This document shows positions 32,103 to 45,700 of a DNA stretch of 64,000 bases, one piece after another. A program made the position numbers and the translations under genes. Every line of letters begins with the position of its first letter. Position 1 is the first letter of the stretch. Where the stretch lies: NCBI RefSeq assembly GCF_031143425.1, contig NC_090448.1, positions 535,450,313 through 535,514,312 of the forward strand. The letters run 5' to 3'. The stretch comes from Pleurodeles waltl. Taxonomy: Eukaryota > Chordata > Amphibia > Caudata > Salamandridae. The notes under the pieces were generated by a model that made no database searches, was not told the origin of the DNA, and saw nothing but the letters and a program-made list of their open reading frames with translations.

Positions 32103-33590
32103 TGTTAGACCTGACAGCCTTAAGGTAGTCACTCCTAACTTTTTGCCTGCCTCCCTCCACTTTTGAGATACTGTTTTTGCTGTTTTTTTTACTCTGCGCC
32201 ATTACCACTACTAACCAGTGCTAAAGTGCACATGCTCTCTCCCTTTAAACATGGTGACATTAGATCATACCCAATTGGGCTATTTAATTTACTTACATGT
32301 CCCTAGTAGGGTGCACTATATGTGCCCAGGACCTGTACATTAAAAGCTACTAGTGGGCCTGCAGCACTGATTGTGCCACCCACTTAAGTAGCCCCTTAAC
32401 CTTGTCTCAGGCCTGCCATTGCGAGGCCTGTGTGTACAATTGACCTGCCAATTCGACTTGGCTTTAAAAGTACTTGCCAAGCCTAAAACTCCCCTTTTCT
32501 ATATATAATTCACCCCTAAGGTGTGCCCTAGGTAACCCCTAGGGCAGGTTGCTGTGTAGGTAAAAGGCAGGGCATGTTCCTGTGTAGTTTACATGTCCTG
32601 GTAGTGTAAAGCTCCTAAATTCGTTTTTACACTACTGTGAGGCATGCTCCCTTCATAGGCTAACATTGGGGCTGCCCTCATACATTGTTTGAGTGGTAGC
32701 TGCTGATCTGAAAGGAGTAGGAAGGTCATATTTAGTATGGCCAGAATGGTAATACAAAATCCTGCTGACTGGTGAAGTTGGATTTAATATTACTATTTTA
32801 GAAATGCCACTTCTAGAAAGTGAGCATTTCTCTGTACTTAAATCTTTCTGTGCCTTACAATCCACGTCTGGCTGGGTTTAATTGACAGCTTCTTGTGCAT
32901 TCACTCAGACACACCCCAAACACAGGATACTCAGCCTCACTTGCAATAATCTGCATTTTGAATGGGTCTTCCTGGGCTGGGAAGGTAGGGAGCCTGCTCC
33001 CACACAAAGGACTGCCACACCCCTTACTGGTACACAGGCAGATAGAATTGAACTGAAAGAGGACCTGGTGCACTTCTAAGCCACTCTTTGAAGTCTCCCC
33101 CACTTCAAAGGCACATTTGGGTATAAAAACAGGGCCTCTGCCCTATCAACTCAGACACTTCCTGGAGAAGATACCTGAACCAGAACCTGCACCATGACAA
33201 GAACTGCCTGGCTGTCCAAAGGACTCACTTGACTGCTTTCTCATAAGGACTGCTGCCTGGATGTTGTCCTGCTGTCTTGCTGCTCTGTTGCTGTGCTGCA
33301 GAAGTGCTCTCCAAGGGCTTGGATAGAGCTTGCCTCCTGTTTCCTGAAGTCTCAGGACCAAAAAGACTTCTCTCCTGCAGCTGAAATCCCTGTGCGGTGA
33401 AACTTCGACGCATCGCCTGGCAAGAATGATGCGCAGCCTGCTTGCGGTGAAAAATTCACTGCACGCTGAATCCGGAACGACGTAGCCTGACTTTGCGACA
33501 GAAGATCGATGCAGCGCCAGCGACGCGACCGGAACTTCAACGCATGACCCTACTGGATCGACGCAAGCCGATTCAGAACGACGACGCCCG
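32103..33590 (+). repeat. 3' LTR of element B, truncated
   Basis: It matches the left LTR from TGTTAGACC through the TATA block and into the CGACGCA-rich part. Similarity stops at about 33590, where unrelated sequence (a short ACTATT repeat) begins. About 730 bases and the right target duplication are missing. Confidence 0.88.
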
Positions 33591-36500
33591 ACTACTATTA
33601 CTATTATACATGAACAACATTATAGTTTATTAAATCAAACACCAAAGAAGATTTTGTGCAGTGCAAACCTTGAAATCATACATTTTGAGGTCCTCTTATA
33701 TGAGATAATGAAGAAAAAGGAGGAAAAGTGAAATAAAACAATTGCCTAGAATCACACCGTTTGGAAAGGTGGGGAAGCCAGGATTAATCCCAGGTATTCT
33801 GGTTACACATTGTGCAGTTCCACCACTTGAAATACATGCTTAGCTTCCCCTATAACTACCTTACCACAATCCCAAAATCAGGAACCCATCCTTCTAACCC
33901 CCCTCCTGACCACCATCCTGCTAGCATCAATGCGGCCCTCGGTCACATCACAGACCAAGCTTTGTGGCCCCTGGGAAAATGTTTGGGAGTACCCATACTC
34001 TAACAGATGCCGATTAAGTAGGCACCAATGGCCTGCTTGCTCTCCTTCCCGCTATGGTGTATCCACAGGAGGAAACCTCGTCTGGTGAGTACTGTTGTTA
34101 GATTTGTTTGACTAAAGAACAATTAAGGAGGTAGCATCCCAAGTGTGGAGGGCTGCTGAGATACAAGTGCGAAAGCGCCCATAATTCTCAGACACTGTGT
34201 GGAAATGTATGATAACACGTTTTTAGAAAGGATAAAACTGCTAGATTTTTTGAGGGGGTTGTAGACTACGACGCACCGCTCCCAGACTATTATTTAATCC
34301 TACCAAACAAACTAATTTTAAATGTCCTTTCTCTCGTTATCGAATGTTGGCGCATGTGCGCCATTCGTGGTCTTGAAAATGAACATACGGCGCCAGCGCG
34401 TCCTCCGAAAATAATTAATGACTATGGTGACGTGCAATGCAGTGGATATTTTCAATATATGTCGAAAGTAGAATTTCAGTTTTTTAATAAAAACAATTTG
34501 TCTGTGATAATCTTCGTCTCCCATCTAATAAATAACTCCGTAAGTGACACACTGGAGAGCCTAATGGTGTGAAACTTTGCATGTTGCTCTCTTTAATTTT
34601 CTCCTCAGGCTGGCACTAGGCACTTTATAGGGGTTAATTGTCAGAAAGTTTAATTGTTGTGCTCCAACTCTCACATTCCTCCTTTGCATGTGGCACGCCA
34701 TAGGGGCGAATAGTGAGAAAATGTAAAGGCGACGCTCTCGCGCTCTCTTCATTAGCCTAATGGAACATTTTCCTCTTATTTTCTCACTGGGGTGGCTGTA
34801 GGAGTGCAGCCTTATAATTGGTGCTCTTATTATAATTGGAAGTAGTAGGTGTATGTGCAATCTCATTGTCTGCTAGGCACTTGCAGGTTTATTTATGGTC
34901 TATTGATGACTTCCAGCCAGCACCTGAAAGTCAGTGAGCAAGAGGTTGGACGACCTACCAAGGAGCATGCAGACTAAAGTTGTGTGTGCAAGACACATAA
35001 GAGAAGACATGCCGGAGAGGATAAATCTCTTAAATGCATGTTTTGCTCAAAATGGATTATTGATGAATTAGGCAGAGCGCGTCTATGACATTCAGGGGAC
35101 CTTTGACAAAGTGCAAGTACCCTTCAGAAAGAAGGCATAGCCTAAAAAAGAACGAGTTGAAACTCAGACTGTGAGTGCACCGTGCTATTATTACATTTAG
35201 TTTGAAAAGTTAGAAATCATAGGGGACTCACGGGAAACTGGACACACCTTGTATGTTTTCCATGTTGCCTTTTTCGCCTTAGGAGCAAGTGACTATTGCA
35301 TGCTCAATTTATCAACGACTGCCTTGTTTCAGCCTTTTACTTTCAGGGGGTAAATAAAACTGAACAATGAAGACTTACGGGTTCTTTAGGAGTTTGACAT
35401 AGCTGGTGAAACAAACTAATTTGGGGCTTTACCCGCCTTCCCAAAATCCTGGTTTCCAGCATCATTTAGAATTGGAAGAACTGCTGGTTCTTGACCTTGC
35501 AGAACCTACCTTAAAAGGAAGTTGAATACTCTGATGGAGAAGTAGCATATGCCAAATTATGTGAAGTACTTGTCAGGAGATTTGTGGCCAGATTCCAATG
35601 AGCAGGAAAACACACAGGTTCTTCTGAGAATTATACGTTCAAGAGCAGGGAGGTACAAGCTTAGTGTGCCAGAGACGTTTCGTTCCATAGTGTTCTATTT
35701 GCATATTCATAAATTATTCACATAACCAGAGTTGAGGATTGACTGATTTATTTGAGGTTTTTGGTTGTGGAAGCAACATGACTTGTAACATGACTTGTAC
35801 ATGACGATCACTTTCCACTTTCCACTTGAAGGACGCTGAATATGTTTCTGCTAATGAGCAAAGCTTTCCACCTAATCTAAGTGGTCTTTACATAACCTCT
35901 TGCAATAGTTTGACCCTGCTTTTCCAGAAACAACTCTAGTACGCAAGTGGTTTACCACTGATTACCAAGGAAAACGTGTACAGAGTCCTAAAAGCCTAAA
36001 AATGGGTTAAGTAAAAGAAAGCAAAAGAAGACAAAAAATCTAGGGCGACCCTCAGAGATGGCAGGTCCAACATGACCCTTCTCCAGCCAAAATCTAGGGT
36101 AGAATAATCAGTACTGTGATGACTAAATTGCTGAGGTGATGAACATGGACAATGGCCTTCTTCTGCAGAGGCGTTGTCAGTTCTATGCCCTGCTGAACCT
36201 AGTTAGATCCCTCTGTCAACACTCTCCTGGTGCACTGGACTGACCCATGGAGAACCCTTCTCCTCAGCTGTCGACCCAATCTGTGATACTTATAACTTTA
36301 GGTGGTTCATAGATGCATTCCAGTAAGCAGACAAAACCACCACGGCCAACAGGGTGATATGGCCCATTCCACCCTGTGTATCAGAAGTCTGGCCCTAATC
36401 CAGGCAAAACACAATCCAAGGGGACAGCAACCAACAGAGGCCACTGACAGCTGTCACTGCTAAGAGCCAGGCCTCACACCATCAACTGCCAGGTTGAGGC

Positions 36501-36655
36501 TTCAACCTTTTGCATTGGGTAGTTCTCACTTCCAGTCCTGGGGCTGACAAGGAGTTCCCCACTTGCTTCTGAGGTTCCCCTGATGTCTTCAGATGATTAG
36601 ACTGACACACCTTACTTCCACTCTCTCTCTCACCATCTAAGGAGAGGTATCCTGA
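33591..36655. other. Unassigned AT-rich DNA
   Basis: No convincing gene. At 33735-33835 a short stretch (AGGATTAATCCCAGGTATTCTGG) vaguely resembles the core of a tRNA-derived SINE such as MIR, but too weakly to call. Short frames at 34318-34866 and elsewhere lack any domain. Confidence 0.3.
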
Positions 36656-36659
36656 AACT

Positions 36660-37520
36660 GGCCTCTCAACTCAGGGTTTGTACCCTAAGTCTGAACAGGT
36701 GCCTGGTGTGCCAGGATTTCCAAGGGGGTACTCCCAAAGGGTAACACTCTCTATTTGTGTCATGCAGTGGTGTACCTGGTGCATGTCTCCTGTCTTCTGT
36801 CTCTGGGACAGCAAAGGAAGCACCTCCAGTTCAGAAGTGGCCTTATCAGGGACACTTTTGGGGTGCTCTGCTCTCAGAGCTGGTAACCCTTGAGCCACTG
36901 GCCCTCGCACTGTGGATTGTCTCCACTGTCAACCCTTTGCTCTCCATCTGGGCCTCTGTACTCCCCGTTTTGAAGCAGTTACCCAAGAAAGCTGATTTTT
37001 CAGGGCCGTCTGGGAGGCCAGCTCTCCCAGCTCCTCTATCACTGGTGGCAACTCAGTTCCCAGGATGCAGTCAATGGGTATCTGGGGAATGATTATGACC
37101 CTCCTCTGGGCTGCTTCCCCACCCCATTCTAGGGATACCAATACCATAGGGCAGAAGTGCTCCTGCCCATGGACCTGGGTTACCCTAAACATATGATGAC
37201 TGGTAATGATCTTAGGGAACAAGCTTTCGCACCTCCATGGCCTGGCTGCCACAAGGTATATCTCAGAACAGGGACAGGTATCTTATTTACTGTGATCTGG
37301 TGGAAGTTTACCCTTTGTGTTTATCTCTCAACTAATTAAGCCTAGGGCATGTTCTAACCTCTGCTCATGGGGAGTTATTCCCTCTAAGGCCACACTGGCT
37401 AGCTCTGTAGAGCTTTCACCAGTGGGTAGTCTCTTGGTACAGTATGGGGACTCTTGCTTGTGACCTAACTGGTAACAATCAAAACACCTAGTCTTGCTAA
37501 AGGGCTCCCTGGTCCTCTGA
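36660..37520 (-). pseudogene. Gag-protease relic of a Gmr1-like element
   Basis: On the minus strand a zinc knuckle CFDCYQLGHKQESPYC at about 37435-37485 has the same unusual C-x2-C-x4-H-x6-C spacing as element B. Further downstream a protease-like end block reads IPIDCILGTELPP (about 37080), matching PVDCLLGNDL of element B. Between them the active-site region is too decayed to read. Frames at 36929-37252 and 36671-36910 carry the rest. No LTR was found. Confidence 0.5.
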
Positions 37521-39785
37521 CAATCAGAAACTCCCTTCTACTCTCAGAGGGGCCTGGAAATCATTCTACTCCCTACTGGTTGGGGCCCATTTTGGACTTA
37601 CCTGTTTTACCCTTCCCCTCGCTTGGCTGGGGGGAACCTGAGCCATCCTTCTTGTGGTCACTCCTAGGTACCTTCTTGGACACACTTGTAGCTTTGCAAC
37701 CTCCCTTTGTACAGAGAGAGCTTGTTGTCTACCTGGCATTTGCATAAATTGATAAAGAAATTCCTAAGCATGTGCTCTCTTAAAATTAGCTGATATTACT
37801 CATCAACATCACTCACATTGTTGCCTTTCACTCAGCTATACAGTGCCTTACCAGAGTAGTCCACAAAATCTTCCCAAGACTTCTCAGACAATTTATGACC
37901 TCTCTCAAGATGTGCTAATGACATTGAAGGCATCACCAGTGACTTTACCTCTCACTTCACCAATGACATTACAGATGATGTCACTTTTGTCACTTTGGAT
38001 ACAGTATCATTTCTTTGTCTGGCCAAGTCTTGTTATTTAATGATGATAGTTTGTACATTTCTGTTATTGCTGATATAAATATTGTGAGATCAAACATTTT
38101 CCTTTTTTCCAGATTGAACCGTGTTCCTTTTCTGTGCTGTGAAAATACCAAAAGGTTACATGTTTTCAATAAATAAATAACTAAAATGATTGTGGCACTG
38201 CAAACATCCGGTAGACCAGTAGAGGGTGAACATGATCTTCTGAGAGGCCTCTGTGTGCCACAGGTTTGGGTGTGGCACACAGAGGCAGGAGTGGAAAGAA
38301 ACATGACTGCCAGAAAAATCCTCTGGCAGGCTCCTGCCAGTGAGTGTGATTGAGCCCTTGGGATGGTGAAAACAGAATCACAAGGCCCATCTTTGAACCA
38401 TGGTTTGGAGATACAGTCTAAATTAATGGACATTACATTTTAATCTGCAGTGCCAGCATTATCTGACCTATGTAGCCAATATTAAGCGAAGAAGTATGAC
38501 TTCTGTAAACATGAGCCTGCACATCTGGCTCTGGTCCAAGTTTTAACACAGAAAGAGATCTAAAAAGAGTAAGTAAAACAAAGCCTTTTATCATAAAAAC
38601 ATGTCCCTGTCCCATGCACGTTATAGGGAGGTTCTAGCCAGATGACCACAACTGCATGCTGTCTGACTTCGTTACAGAGGCTCACTGAGACTACGGGTTC
38701 CCTGGTCTACATGGGGATGGTGTCTCTATAGATAACAGGCTCCTTCACTACTGTCATACTCTGATATGGAGGATGATGTCTTCCCAAGGGGGGAACCTGA
38801 AGGGTGGATTAGGGCTTATCCTACTGTGCTTTAACATAGCTTAGGTAGGAATTGCAACTATTGTGCACAGTGATAATATGGTGGGACTTTTCTTGTATTT
38901 CACTTTCCTTGTTACCATTTTGTTTCTAGTATGTTTAATCATTCTAATTATTGCATCCCATGTAATTTTATGTAACACACAGCTGATTCAATAAATCTTA
39001 TTTAACTATTTCCTGCCCCTTTTGTCTTTGCATGTGTGAGACAAATGTAACTGAGAGAAAAAGATGAGATCTGATTCACCTCGATTTCCTGAAAAGTCAT
39101 AATGTCATGCATTCGGATGCTACAAATCATCCCTGCTCTTGTGCAGAGATGAGGTGCTGCTAGCTTGCCGGAAACGGATTACGCAACAGTTGTCACATGG
39201 TGTGGGATTGGACTCAGTTCCCCACAATCCAGGTCATGCTGCCACCCTAATCCAGCAGCCTCATTGATACAATGGGAGCCAGCCCGACAAGGTGATGTTT
39301 TGCAGGTCAGAGCTAATTCCCAAGGGAGACTCATCTAGAAGCGGTGCATGATGTTCCATCTGACACTTCTTGGAGATTGACTTCAAAGACTTCCTGGAGT
39401 TGCACCAGGATGAGAATGCCCCTGGCACAGTGATATTGTCTACTGAAAAAGCCTTATACTGCACTACTCCCCTCTTGAGAAAATCTTTAGTGCTTTCTTT
39501 TATTTTGTGCTTGTGTTTTAATATGATATTTCAGTTTTAATCATTTAAAATGTGTTAGTGTAAATTGTGTCTGCAAAGATACAGCACAGCTCCTGCAGCG
39601 CAAGGGGGTACACCTTTGAGTAGGCCCCCAATTCTGTCCAAGGCCTATGTATGTCTGTGAATTGCCGGATTCTCAGGAACATCTCACCGCTGTCTGTAAA
39701 GGGCGGAGGTACCATTTTGCCTTACATCACTGTGTTGTCTAAGATTGACATAGTTCTAGTAAGGGCTGTTTGTTATCCTAATTTA
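37521..39785. other. Unassigned DNA with a long hairpin
   Basis: No gene is recognised. A 16-bp perfect hairpin at 38247-38262/38271-38286 (GCCTCTGTGTGCCACA and its complement) may belong to another palindromic MITE. Repeated TGACATT/GATGTCA-like words occur near 37915-37990. Confidence 0.35.
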
Positions 39786-39939
39786 GGGCCAAATTTAGAG
39801 TTTAGCAGGTGGGTCACTTTGCCACAATGTGATGCCTTATTACAAGTACCAGAAGCATAGTGCACTTGCAAGTGAGCATATGGGATATCCTTCACATTTG
39901 TGAATGAGAAATCGGTCCATCAAACTCTAAATCAGGCCC
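39786..39939. repeat. Short Harbinger-type MITE
   Basis: 154 bases with inverted ends GGGCCAAATTTAGAGTTT and AAACTCTAAATCAGGCCC. The left flank is TTA; the right flank AAG does not match, so the duplication is degraded or the edge is off by a few bases. Confidence 0.65.
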
Positions 39940-40301
39940 AAGTATCTGCTTTGGAGTTGTCACCTCTTGTAGATCAAGTCAGTTTATGTTGCATGAATTA
40001 TGTACTGAGTGTAGGGGGTCTTCTTCTGAAAGCCTCTAGATTAGTTATGAAGATTTCCAGCAGCCACACTGCCTTCACAATAGCTATACAAGTTATAGAG
40101 GCATTCAATAGCACTCAAGCCAATAGCACCAGAAGGAAACGCCCAAGGCATAAAAAAACTAATGGGTCCTAAACCCTGATCGCAGAACCAGTACTTGTAG
40201 GTAGTTACATTGCTGAATTAGCTGAACTGAACTTACTTCATTCGAGATTGCAAGGATGCAGCATGTAGGGCTGGAGATTGATTGAAAGTAACCAACAGGA
40301 T

Positions 40302-40655
40302 CAGTGCTTAATTTGTAAACAAATAAGAGCCAGGGCCCTTGTCAGGAGCCTTCTGCAGCTTTCACCCCCTCATTGCCACCACCCGTGCTGCCAATGAAAG
40401 TATCAACACAACTACTGACCATCACACTCCTACAAATGTAACAATTCAGATTATTACAGGCCACCCAAAGCTATGAGAATGTTTTGGGGGTTTAGCATGA
40501 ACCATTTTAATATATTTTGAATTATTAAATAACTTCTTTTGCTCATCTCAAAATTAGACAAACAGTGCCACCATGTGGTGAACTGTCATAAGTGCCGGAG
40601 TTGACAATTAAGGCTGGTACTGAGCACCGGAAATCACCAGCTCAAATTAAGCAGG
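40302..40655. repeat. hAT-like MITE
   Basis: Begins CAGTGCTTAATTTG and ends near CAAATTAAGCA. This terminal inverted repeat resembles those of common vertebrate hAT elements. No clear 8-base duplication is visible. Confidence 0.5.
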
Positions 40656-42149
40656 ACTGGAGCATGCAGAATTAGCACACTAAAACTGAAGATTGCAGGA
40701 CTAGAGCTGATACTCAAGGAAGGAAAGTAGGGGGATCCTCCCGCATCCCAGTTCTGACAGCTGTTTCTGGGCTGGATCTGGGATCCAGTGACCCAGTGAA
40801 ACATGCTGCATTTGTCCTGCTGTTATTTTCCAGCACCAGGACACAATTCAGCAGCGCTCGCGCAGCACGTTGTCTGCATATCATTGTGACCAATTAAGTA
40901 AGCTAGAACAGATTTACTGTCACACATGTGCTTGTTGCTACAGCAGATCTTTTAAAATAAATGTATGCATTGACTGTCAGACTATGCTTTTCGAGCTCTA
41001 CTTTTCATGACTCCACCCCCTTTCCCCTGCCACACCATGACGCCCAATGTATGGGTTCCAAGAGTACATTTTTTTTCCATCTCCAGCACAACCGACAGTA
41101 CTGCTCTCTGCAGGACGGAAGGTTGTTGAACTGGTCAGGAGCAAAGTGCGCAAAAGGTCAAGGGAGAAGGCCTGACATTTTGAGATGTGTTAAAGCACTT
41201 CTCACACAAAAAGACCAGAAGTACATGATAGAAATAGGCTGAGTTTAGAAGCAGTCATGATGTCCCATTTAAATAGAACACACTACCATGTTGGACCTGT
41301 AAATCAATCTGTGAATGTTTCATTTAGTTATTAATTTTCTGAAGCTCACAAACACAAAGTTTTATTGGCACTGTGACCTAGAAGAGGGTACCGACATGAC
41401 TCAAATTAGGCGCACAGGTCACCTTGATTACATTCCTAGAAAAGGGAAAGCAAAATAAGAATGTTTTCAGAGCTTATTTGTAAGTCAGTTGACTATTCAT
41501 TTTTCTGAGTTCCAAGGGAAAGTTTTTACACTATCTTATGGCAGAAGGAGGTGCCATCACTGTGGACCATCCTTACCCTTCTCACATACAGCTAAAGGAA
41601 TTTTCTGCCCAGGGAGAATGAGCCTGAAAATTCGGGGAGGAATCTTGCCTGACCTAGTCACTACTCGCATGCAACCCTGAATTACCATGAGGAAAAGTAA
41701 CCACCCCAAACCCTGGCCCCAGAAAAAACATATGAAGTGAAATAGGAGTGCTTGGGAATGGCTTTGGCAAACACACGGAAAACTGAAGTAGGAGTGAGAA
41801 TGCTTGTAAAGGTTGGGGACTTGTAATGGGAGTAACAACAGAGAAGAAATGACAGTGAGAGGAGGACAAGTCTTAAGTTGTGCCGATGTGCGGATATACA
41901 CAATGTGAGAGATCTTGATGAAACACATGTTCCCGTGCTACTAAAAATTACTTATTCATAAGAATGACTGCAGCTTAGAAGTGGTCTTACATGAACTGTG
42001 ACCAAAAGATAGGCTGTGAGTAGGGTATGATCATGAGAGTGCTGCCTCACTGAGATGCATATAATTTGTGAAAGTGGCATACCTTTGCTATATTGCATGT
42101 GTTATATTGCATGGTAATAACATAAACCTATCCCCTACTTGGATGCTAG
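40656..42149. other. Unassigned DNA
   Basis: Nothing recognisable; short frames have no domain, conserved motif or splice support. Confidence 0.3.
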
Positions 42150-42730
42150 GGGTGTAGAACCATAGTCCAAGCTTGTGGCAAGTAGATTGGACCATAGTAA
42201 TGCCCTTTACTTTGGGATGTCGGACCACATTTTCTTCCACCTGCAAGTGATTCAAAGTATGTCTGTTAAAATGTTATGCAACCAAGACAGGTTCAGCTCG
42301 GCTTCTCCCTGCATTAAAATGCTGCATTGCCTACCTATACGTCAGAGGGTCAAATTCAAACTTCACAAGACAGGTCCCATGATTCTCCAATCTAAATGGA
42401 AGGTTTATACCCCCAGAAGAAGTCTGAGATCTGCCAATCTTTCCCTTGCTAAAACTGAACGAGTGAAAAAAGGCAAGGGCGGGGACCGTTCTTTCACCCA
42501 TCTGGCCCTAGCACACTGGAATTTACTGTCTCTAAATCCCCACTGCACTAATGACTATCTTGGATTCAAAAAGAAGCTCAAAACTTGGCTTTTTCCAATA
42601 GTATGATTATTCTATTTCTGCCTTAACAGTACTGCTGCCAATGTTACATGGCTTTCCAAAACACAGTGATATCCCCTTCGGGATGAGTGTTGCACTTTAT
42701 AAAAACCTACATAATAATAAAAACCACCGC
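42150..42730 (+). pseudogene. LINE (L2/CR1-type) 3' end, RT C-terminus
   Basis: A 143-codon frame (42175-42606) reads ASRLDHSNALYFGM, then LHCLPIRQRVKFKL, RSLRSANLSL, and ends FKKKLKTWLF. These are the C-terminal blocks of L2/CR1-type LINE reverse transcriptases (SRLDYCN, LHWLP, FKKxLKTWLF). The element then has a short 3' region with TTGCACTTTATAAA and an ATAATAATAAA tail. The fragment is 5'-truncated, as LINE copies usually are, and lacks the catalytic RT blocks. Confidence 0.8.
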
Positions 42731-45700
42731 ATCGCAAGGTAAGTATATGTAAATAATACAGTAGTTAAAAAGTTTTAGTACAACATAGTGAGAATATATT
42801 TATCCTGACAATGTAATGTCAGGTGATGTAATTATTGCTATATTATGTAGGGCATGATTAACAACCTCAATAGTGTCAGACACCCCTTAGTGCATCAGTA
42901 ACTGCTCATACTCTCCCTAAGGCAAGGGCTGGTTTACATCATTAATGAAAAGGTCTTTGACCTGTAACTGTCCCACATCCTATTTCATCCACTGGTGTAA
43001 CGTAAAATTGCAGGGCTGAAGAATGTGAAGAGTGTCCCCTGAGTCTCACATATCTCACAGATATTCATTGGCCCTGGCCAGGGTGGGGCACTCTGAAGGG
43101 TCCAGGCATTCCTGCGCTGCAGGGAATGTAGGGGCCTGTGTTATGCCTCTGACTCCATCCATGATAATTCTGTGATGATTTTGCAACCTTAACAAGCATC
43201 TTGTACTTTCTATTTACAATTTCTATTCTTGATTCACAAAAAGTGAAAGGTAGGATTTCGGTCAACTAACTTAATTTGATCTCATAGAAAATCCACTGGT
43301 CTCATTGAATTGTGGTGTAAGAAAACCTGTTTCTGTGGATGGGTGTCTTGGGGTGTCAGTATGGATTGCTGGAGCACTTTCATCCTTTGCAGGAATTAAT
43401 GCTCATCGAGGCTCATGGACGTTAGGACCCCGCAACAGGATGTGGTAGAACCATAAAACTAAATTTCAATACAAACCAAGTAAGTTAAACAGTGTGACCC
43501 CTTTGGCCATACAAGGAAAAACTCAAGTCAGGAATAAAGTTACATGATTTATTACAAACTCAAGCTTAAAGTCATGTAGACAACTCTCAAGATAAATTAT
43601 AAAGATACAGTATCACCAAGGGTTGCCCAAGGCGACAAAATAAATTTAGGCGGACTAACATTAATAAAACTAATCATTCAATAAGAAAACATTGACAAAA
43701 TTAGTTGTGATATAGAAATCACACATTGCTCAGGCTTAGCAAACATCAATCAGTTTCAGAGCATCAAAGTTACATTTCAGATGAGCAAAGGGAAAACACT
43801 ACCATAGCCAAATTAAGGATTAGCATGTGTGGGGTGAAACACATGCTTGCAAAGGACAAAAAAGAACAAAAAGGGCAAAAAGAATTTTGGAAATAAGTAA
43901 TCTCGTGCCACAAGGTACTGACTAAGGTGGGCAAATGACAGATAAAAAGGGAAAGCGCCAGCATGCCAGGAGCTCAATCATGAGTCTTCTGCAAGGAATA
44001 GGGAGAAAATCACTAATTCTCAACAGGGTATCTCAAAGGGGCAGAACATTCAGGGATTCTTCATCAGCAAAGGTTCAGGACATCTGGAGCCCTGACCAAA
44101 GTCCAACTGGTCAATGGTATGTGAAAGTTCATAAAACAATCTGTCTCACTCTGGAAGACAGTTCATATTACGTTGATGGGGCATCATCCGGTAATAATTG
44201 ATCTCACCACTCGAGGTTGCAACATCAACATTTCTTCTCAGGTCTGTCATGGGAACCTCATCTATCTCTCTAGCTCCACACTGGAATGAAACATTTGTAT
44301 AATTTATTAGTCCATTGCTCAGGATGTTCCAAATTCAAGGACACTGTTACACTTCTCTCTGTGTCTCAACAATAGGGGTCTATCACCAAAGGTAGTCTTC
44401 TCATGGGAACGAAGTCTGAAAGAAAGCTCATGTTATGAAAATGAATCAGCACTACTTGCACAGTCGCAAAATACAAAACCTACAAGCTTCACTTAGGCCA
44501 ATGCAAGTGAATTACAACAATACATTTAATTAATATGTATTAATAAACACATTTTAAAATGCAAACTTATGAATTGAGTATTAATAATACTTCATTAATA
44601 TGCATCTTACATTCACTATAAGTGTAAAGCTCTCTATTAATGCATTTCAATTGGTATAACTCAGAACTGCATTTCTTTAGTTTTGCACACGTATTTAAAT
44701 CATTATTAGAAATTCAATATAGTTTAAATACATTCTGTTAGTTTAAGGTCTAAATTATAACATATTATCAATTAAATCTTTCAACCATTAAATTTATGAG
44801 CGTACCACCAGGACTACTAACACTAAACTAAATGAATGCACAGTTAAAATGGCTTCTCATGACATCTTTCTACATACTTTGGTCAACATAATGCACATAT
44901 TAACAGATGTTGATTACTTCTGTGACATGAGGGACAGCACTAAAATTTCAACTACATCGGTATCCACTGGAAAAAGCAGGTGAACTCCAACAAATGTGCA
45001 ACTCGGTGGGAGTTCATGACTATTTGGTGGTAGTTTAACGTATGGCAATATTCTATGATTTCAAGGTGAGGAGAAAACATACCCTACTTGGTGGGTCATA
45101 TGATCAATTACTGAGTGTTAATGCACTTTAGAGATTTATTTCTGTATGTGGAAGCATTTCCTGGAGCCGCACAGAAGGCAAACAATGAGACAAGTGACCA
45201 AGAAAATGGGCTACTAAAGGCCTGCGTAATAATGGACTGGCATGCAACTCATTATCTGTTACCCAAGGTCAATCTTTGTATGCTGGTTGTATGATAATGC
45301 CATCCCTGGATGTACACTAATGGCGACATGGTCCAAGGAATCGTCATCTCCAGGAGAATGATGGGCATTTAGGATTGTCTGGCTGGAAGTCAAAGAGAAG
45401 GATTTTTTCAGGGAAAGAGGAATTACTCATTTGCAGAATTAACATTATCACTCCAAAGGGTTAATATGAAGAAAATTATAGAATATAGCCTTTTTTAGAG
45501 GCATACCCCTGAGTATTGCTGAGTGTGTATAATTGTAAATTCAGGTATGCAGTCCTTTAGTACTCGCCTTCATACAGCAGCACCTTCATGATCCTCTTAC
45601 CACCTCTCACATTTTGGTTTATATCAGCTATTTCCTTGTCCCATGCACCATCCTTGTTATCTTGTGCAATATTTCTGAATCAAATGACCTGTTCATCAAG

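Larger units (their letters stand above)
24903..33590 (+). mobile_element. Gmr1-like Ty3/gypsy LTR retrotransposon B
   Basis: A 2218-base LTR at 24903-27120 and a truncated copy at 32103-33590 flank gag, protease, integrase, RT and RNase H on the plus strand, again with integrase before RT. Many frameshifts and stops show it is dead. A solo LTR of the same family lies at 53944-56158. Confidence 0.92.

Noticed and set aside
33735..33835. MIR-like SINE
   Set aside because: Only loose similarity over a few dozen bases, with no identifiable tRNA-type promoter boxes.
41557..41928. 123-codon minus-strand frame with hydrophobic stretches
   Set aside because: Overlapping alternatives in other frames, no conserved motif and no splice support.
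43400..45200. Antisense LTR
   Set aside because: AATAAA-like signals on the minus strand occur, but there are no paired ends, duplication or adjacent coding.
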